A stretch of 64,000 nt of DNA from NCBI GenBank assembly GCA_002343685.1, contig DDRS01000033.1, positions 5,855-69,854 of the forward strand, written 5' to 3'. The notes under the pieces are model-generated. The model had not been told where the DNA came from, did not search any database, and was given only the letters and a program-made list of their open reading frames with translations. Shown in pieces: positions 8,856 to 17,045 of this stretch. How positions within the stretch are numbered: position 1 is the first letter of the stretch; every line of letters starts with the position of its first letter. This DNA comes from Thiobacillus denitrificans (GTDB taxonomy: Bacteria; Pseudomonadota; Gammaproteobacteria; Burkholderiales; Thiobacillaceae). A program made the translations under genes and the position numbers.

Positions 8856-9875
8856 ATGCGCAATCCCAACGAAATCGTTGCCGACGCCCTCAACGCGATT
8901 CATGCCTCCCCTGATCTGCCGAATCTGGAACAGGTGAAGGCGGCCTATCTGGGCAAGAGCGGCCAACTGACCGAACTGCTGAAAAGCCTGGGTGCGATGC
9001 CCGCCGAGGAACGCAAGACCGCCGGCGCACGCATCAACGAAGCCAAGCAGGCGGTGGAAGCGGCGCTCAAGGACCGCCGCGAAGCCTTGCAGCAAGCCGA
9101 ACTGGACCGCCAGCTGGCGGCCGAAACGCTGGACGTGACGCTGCCGGGGCGTGGCGTGGCGCGTGGCGGCCTGCACCCGGTATCGCGTACATTGGCGCGC
9201 ATCCAGGCGCTGTTCCGCTCGATCGGCTTCGAGGTGGCGACCGGGCCCGAGATCGAGACCGATTTCTACAACTTCACTGCGCTCAACATCCCGGAAGACC
9301 ATCCGGCGCGGGCGATGCACGATACCTTCTACCTGCAGAGCGGCGAGCTGCTGCGCACCCATACTTCGCCGGTGCAGGTGCGTTATATGCAGACCCATCA
9401 GCCGCCGTTGCGCATCATTGCGCCGGGCCGCGTCTATCGCTGCGACTCCGATGTCACGCACACGCCGATGTTCCATCAGGTCGAGGGTTTGTGGGTCGAC
9501 GAATCGGTGTCGTTCGCCGACCTCAAGGGCGTGCTTGCCGACTTCATGCGCAATTTCTTCGAGCGCGACGACCTGCCGGTACGCTTCCGTCCTTCGTTTT
9601 TTCCATTTACCGAGCCGTCGGCCGAAATGGACATCGGCTGTGTGATGTGCGGCGGCGAAGGCTGTCGCGTGTGCTCGCACACCGGCTGGCTGGAAGTGCT
9701 GGGCTGCGGCATGGTGCATCCGAATGTATTCAGGCATGTCGACATCGATACCGAGCGTTTTGTCGGCTTCGCGTTCGGTCTGGGCGTCGAGCGCCTCGCG
9801 ATGCTGCGCTACGGCGTTGACGATCTGCGATTGTTTTTTGAAAATGATCTTCGTTTCCTTAAGCAATTCAATTAA
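8856..9875 (+). CDS. pheS: Phenylalanyl-tRNA synthetase alpha subunit
   Basis: A 339-residue catalytic subunit of the alpha2beta2 enzyme. Start ATG at 8856 gives MRNPNEIVADALNAI; the longer frame from 8814 would begin inside the palindromic repeat and is rejected. The N-terminal coiled coil (30-90) contacts tRNA. Class II motifs include FEVATGPEIETDFYNF, HDTFY, RVYRCDSDVTHTPMFHQVEG and the C-terminal GFAFGLGVERLAMLRYG. The fairly short 16-bp gap to pheT indicates co-transcription. The ribosome binding site is poor, so expression may depend on read-through or an own leader. Confidence 0.96.
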   Translation: MRNPNEIVADALNAIHASPDLPNLEQVKAAYLGKSGQLTELLKSLGAMPAEERKTAGARINEAKQAVEAALKDRREALQQAELDRQLAAETLDVTLPGRGVARGGLHPVSRTLARIQALFRSIGFEVATGPEIETDFYNFTALNIPEDHPARAMHDTFYLQSGELLRTHTSPVQVRYMQTHQPPLRIIAPGRVYRCDSDVTHTPMFHQVEGLWVDESVSFADLKGVLADFMRNFFERDDLPVRFRPSFFPFTEPSAEMDIGCVMCGGEGCRVCSHTGWLEVLGCGMVHPNVFRHVDIDTERFVGFAFGLGVERLAMLRYGVDDLRLFFENDLRFLKQFN

Positions 9876-9891
9876 TTAGAGCGCATTCATC

Positions 9892-12237
9892 ATGCAATTT
9901 CCTGAATCCTGGCTGCGCAATCTCGTCAACCCCGCGCTGGATACCGCGCAACTTGCCCATGTCGTGACCATGGCGGGTCTGGAAGTCGAAGCGTTGACGC
10001 CGGCCGCGCCGCCGTTCAACAACGTGGTGGTGGCCGAGATCCTGTCGGCGGACAAGCACCCCGATGCCGACCGCCTGCGCGTGTGCCAGGTCGACGTCGG
10101 CGAGGCGTCGCCCGTGACCATCGTCTGCGGTGCGCCGAATGCGGCGGCCGGGCTCAAGGTACCGTGTGCCCGGCCCGGAGCGATCCTGCCGGGAATCGAA
10201 ATCAAGGTCGCCAAGGTGCGCGGCGTCGAATCGTTCGGCATGCTGTGCTCGACCAAGGAATTGGGTCTTGAAGGCGCGGCGGACGGTTTGTTGGTGCTGC
10301 CGGAGGATGCGCCGGTGGGGGAGGATTTCCGCGGCTGGCTCAACCTCGACGATACCCTGATCACCCTCAAGCTCACGCCCAACCGGGCGGACTGTCTGTC
10401 GATGCAGGGCCTGGCGCGGGAAATCGGCGCGATCACCGGGGCCGACGTACGCCTGCCCCAGGTCCAAGCAGTCGACACGCGCATCCAGGACACGGTGCCG
10501 ATCCAGGTATCGGCCAGCGAAGCCTGCCCGCTGTATCTGGGGCGGGTGGTGCGCGGGATCGATGCACAGGCGCCGACGCCGCGCTGGATGGCGGAGCGTC
10601 TGGAGCGTAGCGGTATCCGCCCGCTGCTGGCGCCGGTCGACGTCACCAACTACGTGTTGCTCGAACTCGGTCAGCCGATGCATGCGTTTGCCCTGTCGCG
10701 TCTCAATGGGGGCATCGAGGTGCGCATGGCGCGGGCGGGCGAGCAATTGGAATTGCTGAACGGCCAGACGGCTGAACTTGCCCCCGACATGCTGGTGATC
10801 GCCGACGCCAGCGGTCCGGTGGCACTGGCCGGCATCATGGGCGGACTGCCGACCAGCGTCGAGAAATTCACGGTCGATGTCTTCCTTGAGGCCGCGTTTT
10901 TCGCGCCGACAGCGATCGCCGGCCGTGCGCGCCGGCTGGGTCTGTCGACCGATTCGTCGCACCGCTTCGAGCGCGGTGTCGATTTCGGCGCCACCCGCCG
11001 GGCGATGGAGCGTGCGACCGAGTTGCTGATCGATATCTGTGGAGGCCAGGCCGGGCCCATTACCGAGGCAGTGGCCGCATTGCCCCAACGGCAGCCGATC
11101 ACGCTGCGGCTGGCGCGACTGAAGCGCGTGGCCGGCATCGAAATGGACGCCGACCAGGTGGCGCGTGATTTCGCCGCACTCGGCGCACACGTCGAGCGCC
11201 AGGAGGACCGGCTCGTTGTCACCCCGCCGAGTTTCCGCTTCGACCTTGCGATCGAGGAAGACCTGATCGAGGAGGCGGTGCGCCTGTTCGGCTACGACAA
11301 TATTCCGGCGCAGCCGCCCGCTGCGCCTTCGCGCATGCTGCCGCAGGACGAAACTGTGTTGGCCGACGACACGCTTCGCCAACTGCTGATCGACCTGGAC
11401 TACCAGGAGGTCATTACCTACAGCTTTGTCGACCCGGCATGGGAAACGGCGCTCGACCCCGATGCCCGCCCGTTGCCGCTGGCCAACCCCATCGCCAGCC
11501 AATTGTCGGCGATGCGTACCACCCTGTGGGGCGGCTTGATCGAGACCTTGCGCCACAACCTCAACCGCCAGCAGGAGCGGGTGCGCATCTTCGAACTGGG
11601 ACGGGTGTATACGTCGCAGGCCAAGCAGCCCATGAAGCTGGGCGGCCTCGCTTATGGCGACGGGCTGCCTGAACAATGGGGCGCGTCGTCGCGCCGGGTC
11701 GATTTCTTCGACCTCAAGGGCGATCTTGAGCGCCTCTTCGGTCACCCGCTCGATACCCGGCGTGGTACGCATTCCGCGCTGCACCCGGGGCAGAGTGCCG
11801 AGATATGGATCAATGGCCGGGCCGTCGGCTGGATCGGCGCACTGCACCCACGACTGGTACAGGCGTTCGACCTGCCCGCTGTCCCGATGCTGTTCGAGCT
11901 CGACAGCCAAGTGCTCAGCCAACGCGCTCTGCCGCACCATGCAAGCCTGTCGCGTTTCCCATTGGTACGACGGGATCTGGCGTTCGTGCTGGATGCCCAT
12001 ACGCCGGCGGGCGAGTTGCTGACCGCCTTGCGCGAGGTCGCACCGGGCAGCGTGCAATCGATCGAGGTATTCGACGATTACCGCGGGAAGGGTGTGGCGA
12101 AAAACCAAAAAAGCCTTGCTATACGGGTAGTTATGCAAGATACTGAACGCACATTGACGGATCAGGATGTGGAGGATGCCGTACAAAAACTGGTCAGCGC
12201 CGCGCTTCGTCAATGCAATGCCGCATTGCGTGCTTGA
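9892..12237 (+). CDS. pheT: Phenylalanyl-tRNA synthetase beta subunit
   Basis: A 781-residue beta subunit starting MQFPESWLRNLVNP. It has the EMAP/OB-fold tRNA-binding domain (~40-150, with DADRLRVCQVDVG), B3/B4 editing region, B5 domain (around 400-475), the inactive synthetase-like core and the C-terminal ferredoxin-like anticodon-binding domain (SRFPLVRRDLAFVLD, VFDDYRGKGV). Length is normal. It is followed by 91 bp before ihfA. Confidence 0.97.
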   Translation: MQFPESWLRNLVNPALDTAQLAHVVTMAGLEVEALTPAAPPFNNVVVAEILSADKHPDADRLRVCQVDVGEASPVTIVCGAPNAAAGLKVPCARPGAILPGIEIKVAKVRGVESFGMLCSTKELGLEGAADGLLVLPEDAPVGEDFRGWLNLDDTLITLKLTPNRADCLSMQGLAREIGAITGADVRLPQVQAVDTRIQDTVPIQVSASEACPLYLGRVVRGIDAQAPTPRWMAERLERSGIRPLLAPVDVTNYVLLELGQPMHAFALSRLNGGIEVRMARAGEQLELLNGQTAELAPDMLVIADASGPVALAGIMGGLPTSVEKFTVDVFLEAAFFAPTAIAGRARRLGLSTDSSHRFERGVDFGATRRAMERATELLIDICGGQAGPITEAVAALPQRQPITLRLARLKRVAGIEMDADQVARDFAALGAHVERQEDRLVVTPPSFRFDLAIEEDLIEEAVRLFGYDNIPAQPPAAPSRMLPQDETVLADDTLRQLLIDLDYQEVITYSFVDPAWETALDPDARPLPLANPIASQLSAMRTTLWGGLIETLRHNLNRQQERVRIFELGRVYTSQAKQPMKLGGLAYGDGLPEQWGASSRRVDFFDLKGDLERLFGHPLDTRRGTHSALHPGQSAEIWINGRAVGWIGALHPRLVQAFDLPAVPMLFELDSQVLSQRALPHHASLSRFPLVRRDLAFVLDAHTPAGELLTALREVAPGSVQSIEVFDDYRGKGVAKNQKSLAIRVVMQDTERTLTDQDVEDAVQKLVSAALRQCNAALRA

Positions 12238-12328
12238 CGCAAAAATGTCGTTGCGTGTGCCTGACCCCATCTTGTTGGCGCGTATTTGACGCGATTTTCC
12301 ATCAGACATCCCTGACAAACATACACGT

Positions 12329-12640
12329 ATGACCACCCTTACCAAAGCTGATCTGGCCGAACTGTTGTTCGAAAAAGTGGGTTTGAACAAACGCGAGGCG
12401 AAGGACGTCGTCGAGTCGTTTTTCGATGAGATCCGCCTGGCGCTCGAAAAAGGCGACATCGTCAAACTGTCTGGTTTCGGCAACTTCCAGTGCCGCGAGA
12501 AGCCGCAGCGTCCCGGACGCAATCCCAAAACCGGCGAGGAAATGCCGATCTCCGCGCGTCGCGTGGTGACCTTCCACGCCAGCCAGAAACTCAAATCGCA
12601 AGTCGAAGGCGCCCAAATTGGAACGCCCAACGCGGAGTGA
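12329..12640 (+). CDS. ihfA: Integration host factor alpha subunit
   Basis: A 103-residue HU/IHF-family DNA-bending protein. It begins MTTLTKADLAELLFEKVGLNKREAKDVVE and has the beta-arm GNFQCREKPQRPGRNPKTGEE with the intercalating Pro region. It pairs with IhfB. Its place directly after pheT is the usual proteobacterial arrangement and allows co-transcription. Confidence 0.96.
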   Translation: MTTLTKADLAELLFEKVGLNKREAKDVVESFFDEIRLALEKGDIVKLSGFGNFQCREKPQRPGRNPKTGEEMPISARRVVTFHASQKLKSQVEGAQIGTPNAE

Positions 12641-12986
12641 GCTTCCGCCGATCCCGGCCAAACGCTATTTCACCATCGGTGAAGTATCCGAACTGTGTGC
12701 CGTCAAGGCACACGTGCTGCGTTATTGGGAACAGGAATTCACCCAGTTGCGCCCGGTCAAGCGGCGCGGCAACCGACGCTACTACCAGCACCACGAAGTC
12801 CTGCTGATCCGCCGCATCCGCGAACTGCTGTACGAAGAGGGCTTTACCATCAGCGGTGCGCGACAGCGACTGGAGCATGATGCCGATACGGTTGCCGAAT
12901 CCGTAATCGCTACCTCGCCGGAACCCTCGCTGGACATCGGCAAATTGCGCATCGAAATCAGCGCCATTCTGAAAATATTGGGTTGA
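12618..12986 (+). CDS. MerR-family transcriptional regulator
   Basis: A 122-residue protein overlapping the end of ihfA by 23 bp. Residues ~14-85 form a MerR-type winged helix-turn-helix (KRYFTIGEVSELCAVKAHVLRYWEQEF, then RRGNRRYYQHHEVLLIRRIRELL). The C-terminal tail is short and lacks metal-binding Cys, so an effector-binding role is not apparent. A merR-like gene behind ihfA is common in Betaproteobacteria; its target is not known to me. Confidence 0.92.
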   Translation: MERPTRSELPPIPAKRYFTIGEVSELCAVKAHVLRYWEQEFTQLRPVKRRGNRRYYQHHEVLLIRRIRELLYEEGFTISGARQRLEHDADTVAESVIATSPEPSLDIGKLRIEISAILKILG

Positions 12987-13033
12987 CGGGCTTCCGCCGC
13001 ATGCCGCACCTCTGTTAGAATCTTGGGCTTCGT

Positions 13034-13110
13034 CGGGGCGTAGCGCAGCCTGGTAGCGCACCTGCATGGGGTGCAGGGGGTCGGAAGTTCGAATCTTCTC
13101 GCCCCGACCA
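13034..13110 (+). tRNA. tRNA-Pro (anticodon GGG)
   Basis: A 77-nt cloverleaf: acceptor CGGGGCG pairs with CGCCCCG, anticodon stem CCTGC/GCAGG holds loop ATGGGGT (anticodon GGG), the T arm TTCGAAT is present and CCA is encoded. Confidence 0.96.
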
Positions 13111-13126
13111 ACAAATCACGGAATCG

Positions 13127-13150
13127 GGGTCGGTCATGCCGGCCCTTTTT
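13127..13150 (+). terminator. Terminator after tRNA-Pro
   Basis: GGGTCGG (13127-13133) pairs with CCGGCCC (13139-13145) with one T-G pair, followed by five T. Confidence 0.7.
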
Positions 13151-13244
13151 CTTTACGACGGCAGAAACCCTGTTGTCGTTGCGGCATCTGCAATGTTCGG
13201 TAGAGGCACTATATTTACCGTTTGTTCAATATCAGGAGAAAGCT

Positions 13245-13829
13245 ATGGAACACACCTTGCCCGCACTGCCCTTTGCCATGGATGCGCTCGCACCGCACAT
13301 GTCCAAGGAAACCTTCGAATACCACTATGCCAAGCACCATCAGGCCTATGTGACCAACCTCAACAACCTGATCAAGGGTACCGATTTCGAGAGCAAGTCG
13401 CTCGAGGACATCGTCAAGAGCGCCCCCGCTGGCGGCGTCTACAACAACGCAGCCCAGGTGTGGAACCACACCTTCTTCTGGAACTGCCTGAGCCCCAACG
13501 GCGGCGGCGCACCCGCCGGCACACTGGCTGACGCCATCAACAAGAAGTGGGGCTCGTACGACGAGTTCAAGAAGGCTTTCCAGACCAGCGCCGTGGGCAA
13601 CTTCGGTTCCGGCTGGACCTGGCTGGTGAAGAAGGCCGACGGCTCGGTCGACATCGTCAACATGGGCGCTGCCGGCACGCCGCTGACCACCGGCGACAAG
13701 GCCCTGCTGTGCATCGACGTGTGGGAGCATGCCTACTACATCGACTACCGCAACCTGCGTCCCAAGTTTGTCGAGACTTTCCTCAACAACCTGGTGAACT
13801 GGAAGTTTGCCGAGGCGAACTTCGCTTAA
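13245..13829 (+). CDS. sodB: Superoxide dismutase, Fe type
   Basis: A 194-residue cytoplasmic enzyme converting superoxide to hydrogen peroxide and oxygen. Start ATG at 13245 follows ATCAGGAGAAAGCT and gives MEHTLPALPFAMDAL. Metal ligands are visible: His27 in FEYHYAKHH, the His of VWNHTFFWN, and Asp and His in DVWEHAYYIDY. The Gly-Gly-Gly and Gly-Ser-Gly-Trp-Thr-Trp patterns favour iron over manganese. A longer frame upstream overlaps the tRNA-Pro and is not used. Confidence 0.96.
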   Translation: MEHTLPALPFAMDALAPHMSKETFEYHYAKHHQAYVTNLNNLIKGTDFESKSLEDIVKSAPAGGVYNNAAQVWNHTFFWNCLSPNGGGAPAGTLADAINKKWGSYDEFKKAFQTSAVGNFGSGWTWLVKKADGSVDIVNMGAAGTPLTTGDKALLCIDVWEHAYYIDYRNLRPKFVETFLNNLVNWKFAEANFA

Positions 13830-13857
13830 GCTCGCTTCGTAACAGGCTGCAAACCGG

Positions 13858-13886
13858 ACCGGGGCATCATGCCCCGGTTTTATTTT
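13858..13886. terminator. Terminator of sodB, probably bidirectional
   Basis: ACCGGGGCA pairs with TGCCCCGGT around a three-base loop, followed by TTATTTT on the plus strand. It lies between the convergent sodB and the 227-residue minus-strand gene and overlaps the latter's stop. Confidence 0.85.
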
Positions 13887-14563
13887 GCGTTCGCGCCGGC
13901 ATCCGCCAGTCGCAGGATATCCAAGTAGCCACTCTGCGTCATTGCCTGGGCTTCGCGCAGGTCATCAAGATTGCCTTCCGGCGGCATATCACCGTCCAGC
14001 GCCCGCAGCATGCGTATCCAGCGTGCGCACTGATTTGCCACGGTCCTCGGCGCGAGGATGCCCTGTCTGCGCAGTTCGGCGGCGCGGCCGACAAGGTGGA
14101 ACTTGGCCGCTTCCAGTTGCGGCGGCAGCGGCAGCGAAAGGTCGAAGCTGACGTCCAGCCGACAGACCTCGTCAATGTGTGGCGCAGGCTGTAGCGGCGG
14201 ACGCCACGACAGCTCGTCGGCACCCGGCGGCGTGCCGCGCTCGGGGTCGAGGGGGAATTTGTAGAATCCCCATTTCGCGCCCATCCAGCATTCGAGCAAT
14301 ACGCGATCGTCTTCGCCCACGCAAAGCTCGCCGCTGAGGACCTCCCGTTCAACATCGCCCGGCAACGGGCCGTAGGCGCGCGGGTCGAGCTTCCATTTCG
14401 AGAAATCGCGATTGGGCGGGGCGCCATAGTCGGCTTCGAGCGCGTGCCACAACGTGATGAAGCGGCGGTAATCGGACCGGTAGTCGGGGTTGCGGCGCAG
14501 GAATTCCCATGCCCATTGGTCGCGCGTCAGGAGGGCGCAGTACGCGTAGGCATCGGCCCCCAT
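13880..14563 (-). CDS. DUF6499/transcriptional-regulator-like domain protein
   Basis: A 227-residue protein. Its N-terminus has the pattern LTRDQWAWEFLRRNPDYR (residues ~13-30), typical of the small DUF6499 / transcriptional-regulator-like domain that often precedes DUF2285. The middle is acidic and Trp-rich; the C-terminal helix region (RWIRMLRALDG, LREAQAMTQSGY) is unassigned. The ATG lies one base after the stop of the lipoprotein gene, so it is the third gene of the selO operon. DNA binding is possible but not shown by the sequence. Confidence 0.7.
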   Translation of the reverse strand: MGADAYAYCALLTRDQWAWEFLRRNPDYRSDYRRFITLWHALEADYGAPPNRDFSKWKLDPRAYGPLPGDVEREVLSGELCVGEDDRVLLECWMGAKWGFYKFPLDPERGTPPGADELSWRPPLQPAPHIDEVCRLDVSFDLSLPLPPQLEAAKFHLVGRAAELRRQGILAPRTVANQCARWIRMLRALDGDMPPEGNLDDLREAQAMTQSGYLDILRLADAGANAK

Positions 14564-14564
14564 G

Positions 14565-15287
14565 TCAGACCGGCAGGAACACCATGCTGGTGAGGTTGAC
14601 GACGCCGAAGCGGATTGCGCGGTTACTTTTGTCCTCGACGATCCTGGCCAGCGTGTCCTGGTTGCCGATGAGCTTGCCGAATTCGCGTTCGAAGCTGAGA
14701 TTGATCACGCCGTTGCCGTCGGTACCGTTGGACAACAGCAGGGGTTCGTTGCGCGAGTTCCGCGCCGTCGCCAGTTTCCAGACCACGGCCTCGGTGTTGC
14801 GTGCGGCGTTGTAGAGTTTCTGCGCGTCGACGTCGCTCAGCAGATAAAACTCGGTGCGGTGGTTGAACGCCGCCATGTGCATCACCAGCAGTCCATCCAT
14901 CAGCGCCTTCACCCGGTCTCCCATGTAATCCTCGCGCCAGGCATCGCGCAGGCTGGCCTGCCAGTCGAGATTCTTTTGCGGGGACAGGTGCCAATGGGAC
15001 AAGGGCTTGAACAAGGTTTCGGTCGCTTCGTCGGCGCTGGCGTATCCGGATTTCCGCCATTCGCCCGGATTGCGGCGGTAGAGTTTGAAGGTCAGGATCT
15101 TGAGACTGGCCAGGGCAGCCTGCTGATGGATCTCGATGACCTCGTCGACGTCGCTCTTGGCCAGATCGCGCAGACTGAAACTGCGTACGCTGCTGCTACC
15201 GTCCTTGCGCTGGATGGCCGAACTGCTGCAGGCGCCGAGCAGGAGTGCGGCCAACAGAGGGACGGACAGGACAGCGAGTCGGTTCAC
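14565..15287 (-). CDS. Conserved lipoprotein of unknown function
   Basis: A 240-residue protein with a lipoprotein signal (LLGAC, lipidated Cys at 20). The mature part is mostly helical with no recognised domain. The start overlaps the selO stop by four bases (ATGA), implying translational coupling. Location is inferred to be the outer membrane, facing the periplasm. Confidence 0.8.
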   Translation of the reverse strand: MNRLAVLSVPLLAALLLGACSSSAIQRKDGSSSVRSFSLRDLAKSDVDEVIEIHQQAALASLKILTFKLYRRNPGEWRKSGYASADEATETLFKPLSHWHLSPQKNLDWQASLRDAWREDYMGDRVKALMDGLLVMHMAAFNHRTEFYLLSDVDAQKLYNAARNTEAVVWKLATARNSRNEPLLLSNGTDGNGVINLSFEREFGKLIGNQDTLARIVEDKSNRAIRFGVVNLTSMVFLPV

Positions 15288-16750
15288 GACGAGCAGCTTA
15301 CCTCAATCTTCCTTGCCCAATCGGGCGGCTCGGCAGCGTAGGCTTCGTATTCCGGCTGCTCGTCGAACGGACGGGTCAGCAGCGTGTGCAGGCGGTTGAC
15401 CTCGCTGTAGTCGCGTTCGTCCGCGGCCCGGCGTATGGCGACCTCGGCCAGGTGGTTGCGCAGGATGTACTTGGGGTTGACCGCGCGCATCGCCTGGCGC
15501 CGAGCCGTGTCGCTGGAGCCCTGCTGGCGCAGGGCGGCGGCATAGCGCGACGCCCAGGCGTCAAAAGCCGCACGGTCGATGAAGCAATCGCGCAGCGGCG
15601 TATTGGATGCATCGATCGCGCTGTCGAAGTCGCACAGGCGGCGCAGGAAGATCGTGTAGTCGACGCGGTTCTGCGCCAGCAGCTGCAGCGCGTCCATCAC
15701 GAGAGAAGCAGTATCGCCGCCCGGCGGCAGGCCGAATTTGGCGGCCATGCGTTCGAGATAGGCCTTGCCGAATGCCTGGGGATATTCGCTGATCGCGCTG
15801 GATGCGGTTTCCACCGACATCAGCGGTACCAGCGCCTGCGCCAGCTTGGTGATGTTCCACGCGGCGACGTCGGGCTGCTGGTCGAAAGCGTAGCGGCCGC
15901 CGGTGTCGGAGTGGTTGCAGACGTAGCCGGGCTCGAAGGCGTCGAGGAAGCCGAACGGGCCGTAGTCGAGCGTGAGGCCGAGGATGGACATGTTGTCGGT
16001 GTTCATCACGCCGTGCGAGAAGCCGACCGCCTGCCATTGCGCCATCAGCTCGGCGGTGCGCAAGGCGACCTGGCGCAGGAATTCAGGGTAGGGGTCGGAA
16101 AGCGTGGCCAGCTCGGGGTAATAGCGCGCGATGACGTAGTCGGCCAGATGCTTGATCGGTTCGATCTGGTTGCGGTAGTAGAACACCTCGAAGGAGCCGA
16201 AGCGCACGAAGCTCGGCGCCAGCCGCGTCACCAGCGCGGCGGTCTCCTCGTCCTCGCGGTACACCGGGCGGTCACTGCCGACGATGCAGAGTGCGCGGGT
16301 GGTGGGGATGCCGAGCGCGTGCATGGCCTCGGAACAGAGAAATTCGCGGATGCTCGAACGCAGTACCGCACGGCCATCGCCGCCGCGCGAGTAGGGGGTG
16401 CGGCCGGCGCCCTTCAGTTGTACTTCCCAGCCTTCACCGGCTGCATTTTTCACTTCGCCGAGCAGGATCGCGCGGCCGTCGCCGAGTTGCGGCACGTAGT
16501 GGCCGAACTGGTGGCCGGCGTAGAGCGCGGCCACGGGGTCCATGCCCGGCAGCACGTGGTTTCCGGCCAGGGTTTCGATCAGTTCGGGGTGGCGGATGGC
16601 GTCGGCGTCCAGATCCAGAAGATCGAGCGCGTCCGGGCTGTGGCAGACGAGGTAGGGGTCGGGCACGGGCGTGGCCTGCACGCGCGAATAAAAGGCGTCG
16701 GGCAGCGCGGCGAAGCCGTTGTCGAAGGTGAGGTCACGATGGGAAGGCAT
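15284..16750 (-). CDS. selO: Protein adenylyltransferase SelO (YdiU/UPF0061), Cys form
   Basis: A 488-residue pseudokinase-fold enzyme that transfers AMP from ATP to protein Ser/Thr/Tyr residues (known for E. coli and human SelO). Family signatures: YAGHQFGHYVPQLGDGRA near residue 80, GEVKNAAGEGWEVQLKGAGRTPYSRGGDGRA, FSHGVMNTDNMSILGLTLDYGPFGF (~245-270) and LAPSFVRFGSFEVF. The protein ends CSS, the position where eukaryotic SelO has selenocysteine. Length fits. It starts a three-gene operon with a lipoprotein and a DUF6499-like protein, an association I do not know from the literature. Confidence 0.95.
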   Translation of the reverse strand: MPSHRDLTFDNGFAALPDAFYSRVQATPVPDPYLVCHSPDALDLLDLDADAIRHPELIETLAGNHVLPGMDPVAALYAGHQFGHYVPQLGDGRAILLGEVKNAAGEGWEVQLKGAGRTPYSRGGDGRAVLRSSIREFLCSEAMHALGIPTTRALCIVGSDRPVYREDEETAALVTRLAPSFVRFGSFEVFYYRNQIEPIKHLADYVIARYYPELATLSDPYPEFLRQVALRTAELMAQWQAVGFSHGVMNTDNMSILGLTLDYGPFGFLDAFEPGYVCNHSDTGGRYAFDQQPDVAAWNITKLAQALVPLMSVETASSAISEYPQAFGKAYLERMAAKFGLPPGGDTASLVMDALQLLAQNRVDYTIFLRRLCDFDSAIDASNTPLRDCFIDRAAFDAWASRYAAALRQQGSSDTARRQAMRAVNPKYILRNHLAEVAIRRAADERDYSEVNRLHTLLTRPFDEQPEYEAYAAEPPDWARKIEVSCSS

Positions 16751-16803
16751 GTGCCGATTGTAAAGGTCTGCCGCGCGCCTGCCACCCGGTTGTCCGCATG
16801 GTT

Positions 16804-16833
16804 ACCCCGGAGGATATACACCCAAAACGTCAT
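16804..16833 (-). pseudogene. Possible 5' remnant of a GIY-YIG (UPF0213) nuclease gene
   Basis: Read on the minus strand from an ATG at 16833, ten codons give MTFWVYILRG, the usual start of small GIY-YIG/UPF0213 proteins. The similarity stops at once and the frame continues with unrelated residues into selO. A ten-residue match can arise by chance. It is the only thing noticed in the ~295-bp gap between selO and the MFS gene. Confidence 0.3.
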
Positions 16834-17045
16834 GGCGTGCCGCTCCGGGCACGTCATGCGGGTTGGCGGCTTGTACGCTAGTATGCTTCCCTCTCCGCGC
16901 GGCTGCCGTCGAGGCCGTGCCGGATCGCACCGGCAACCATTTTGTTCGAGACTGTACATGCCCGACCCTTTCAGTTCGTTCTCTCTGACCGCCCCATCAT
17001 TGCACCGGGTGTGGCCGGACACCGGCACCGCGCTCACCTGGCTTC

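Noticed and set aside
9868..12630. A 920-residue open frame on the minus strand opposite pheT and ihfA
   Set aside because: Antisense shadow; no domain recognised, and the plus strand codes for PheT and IhfA.
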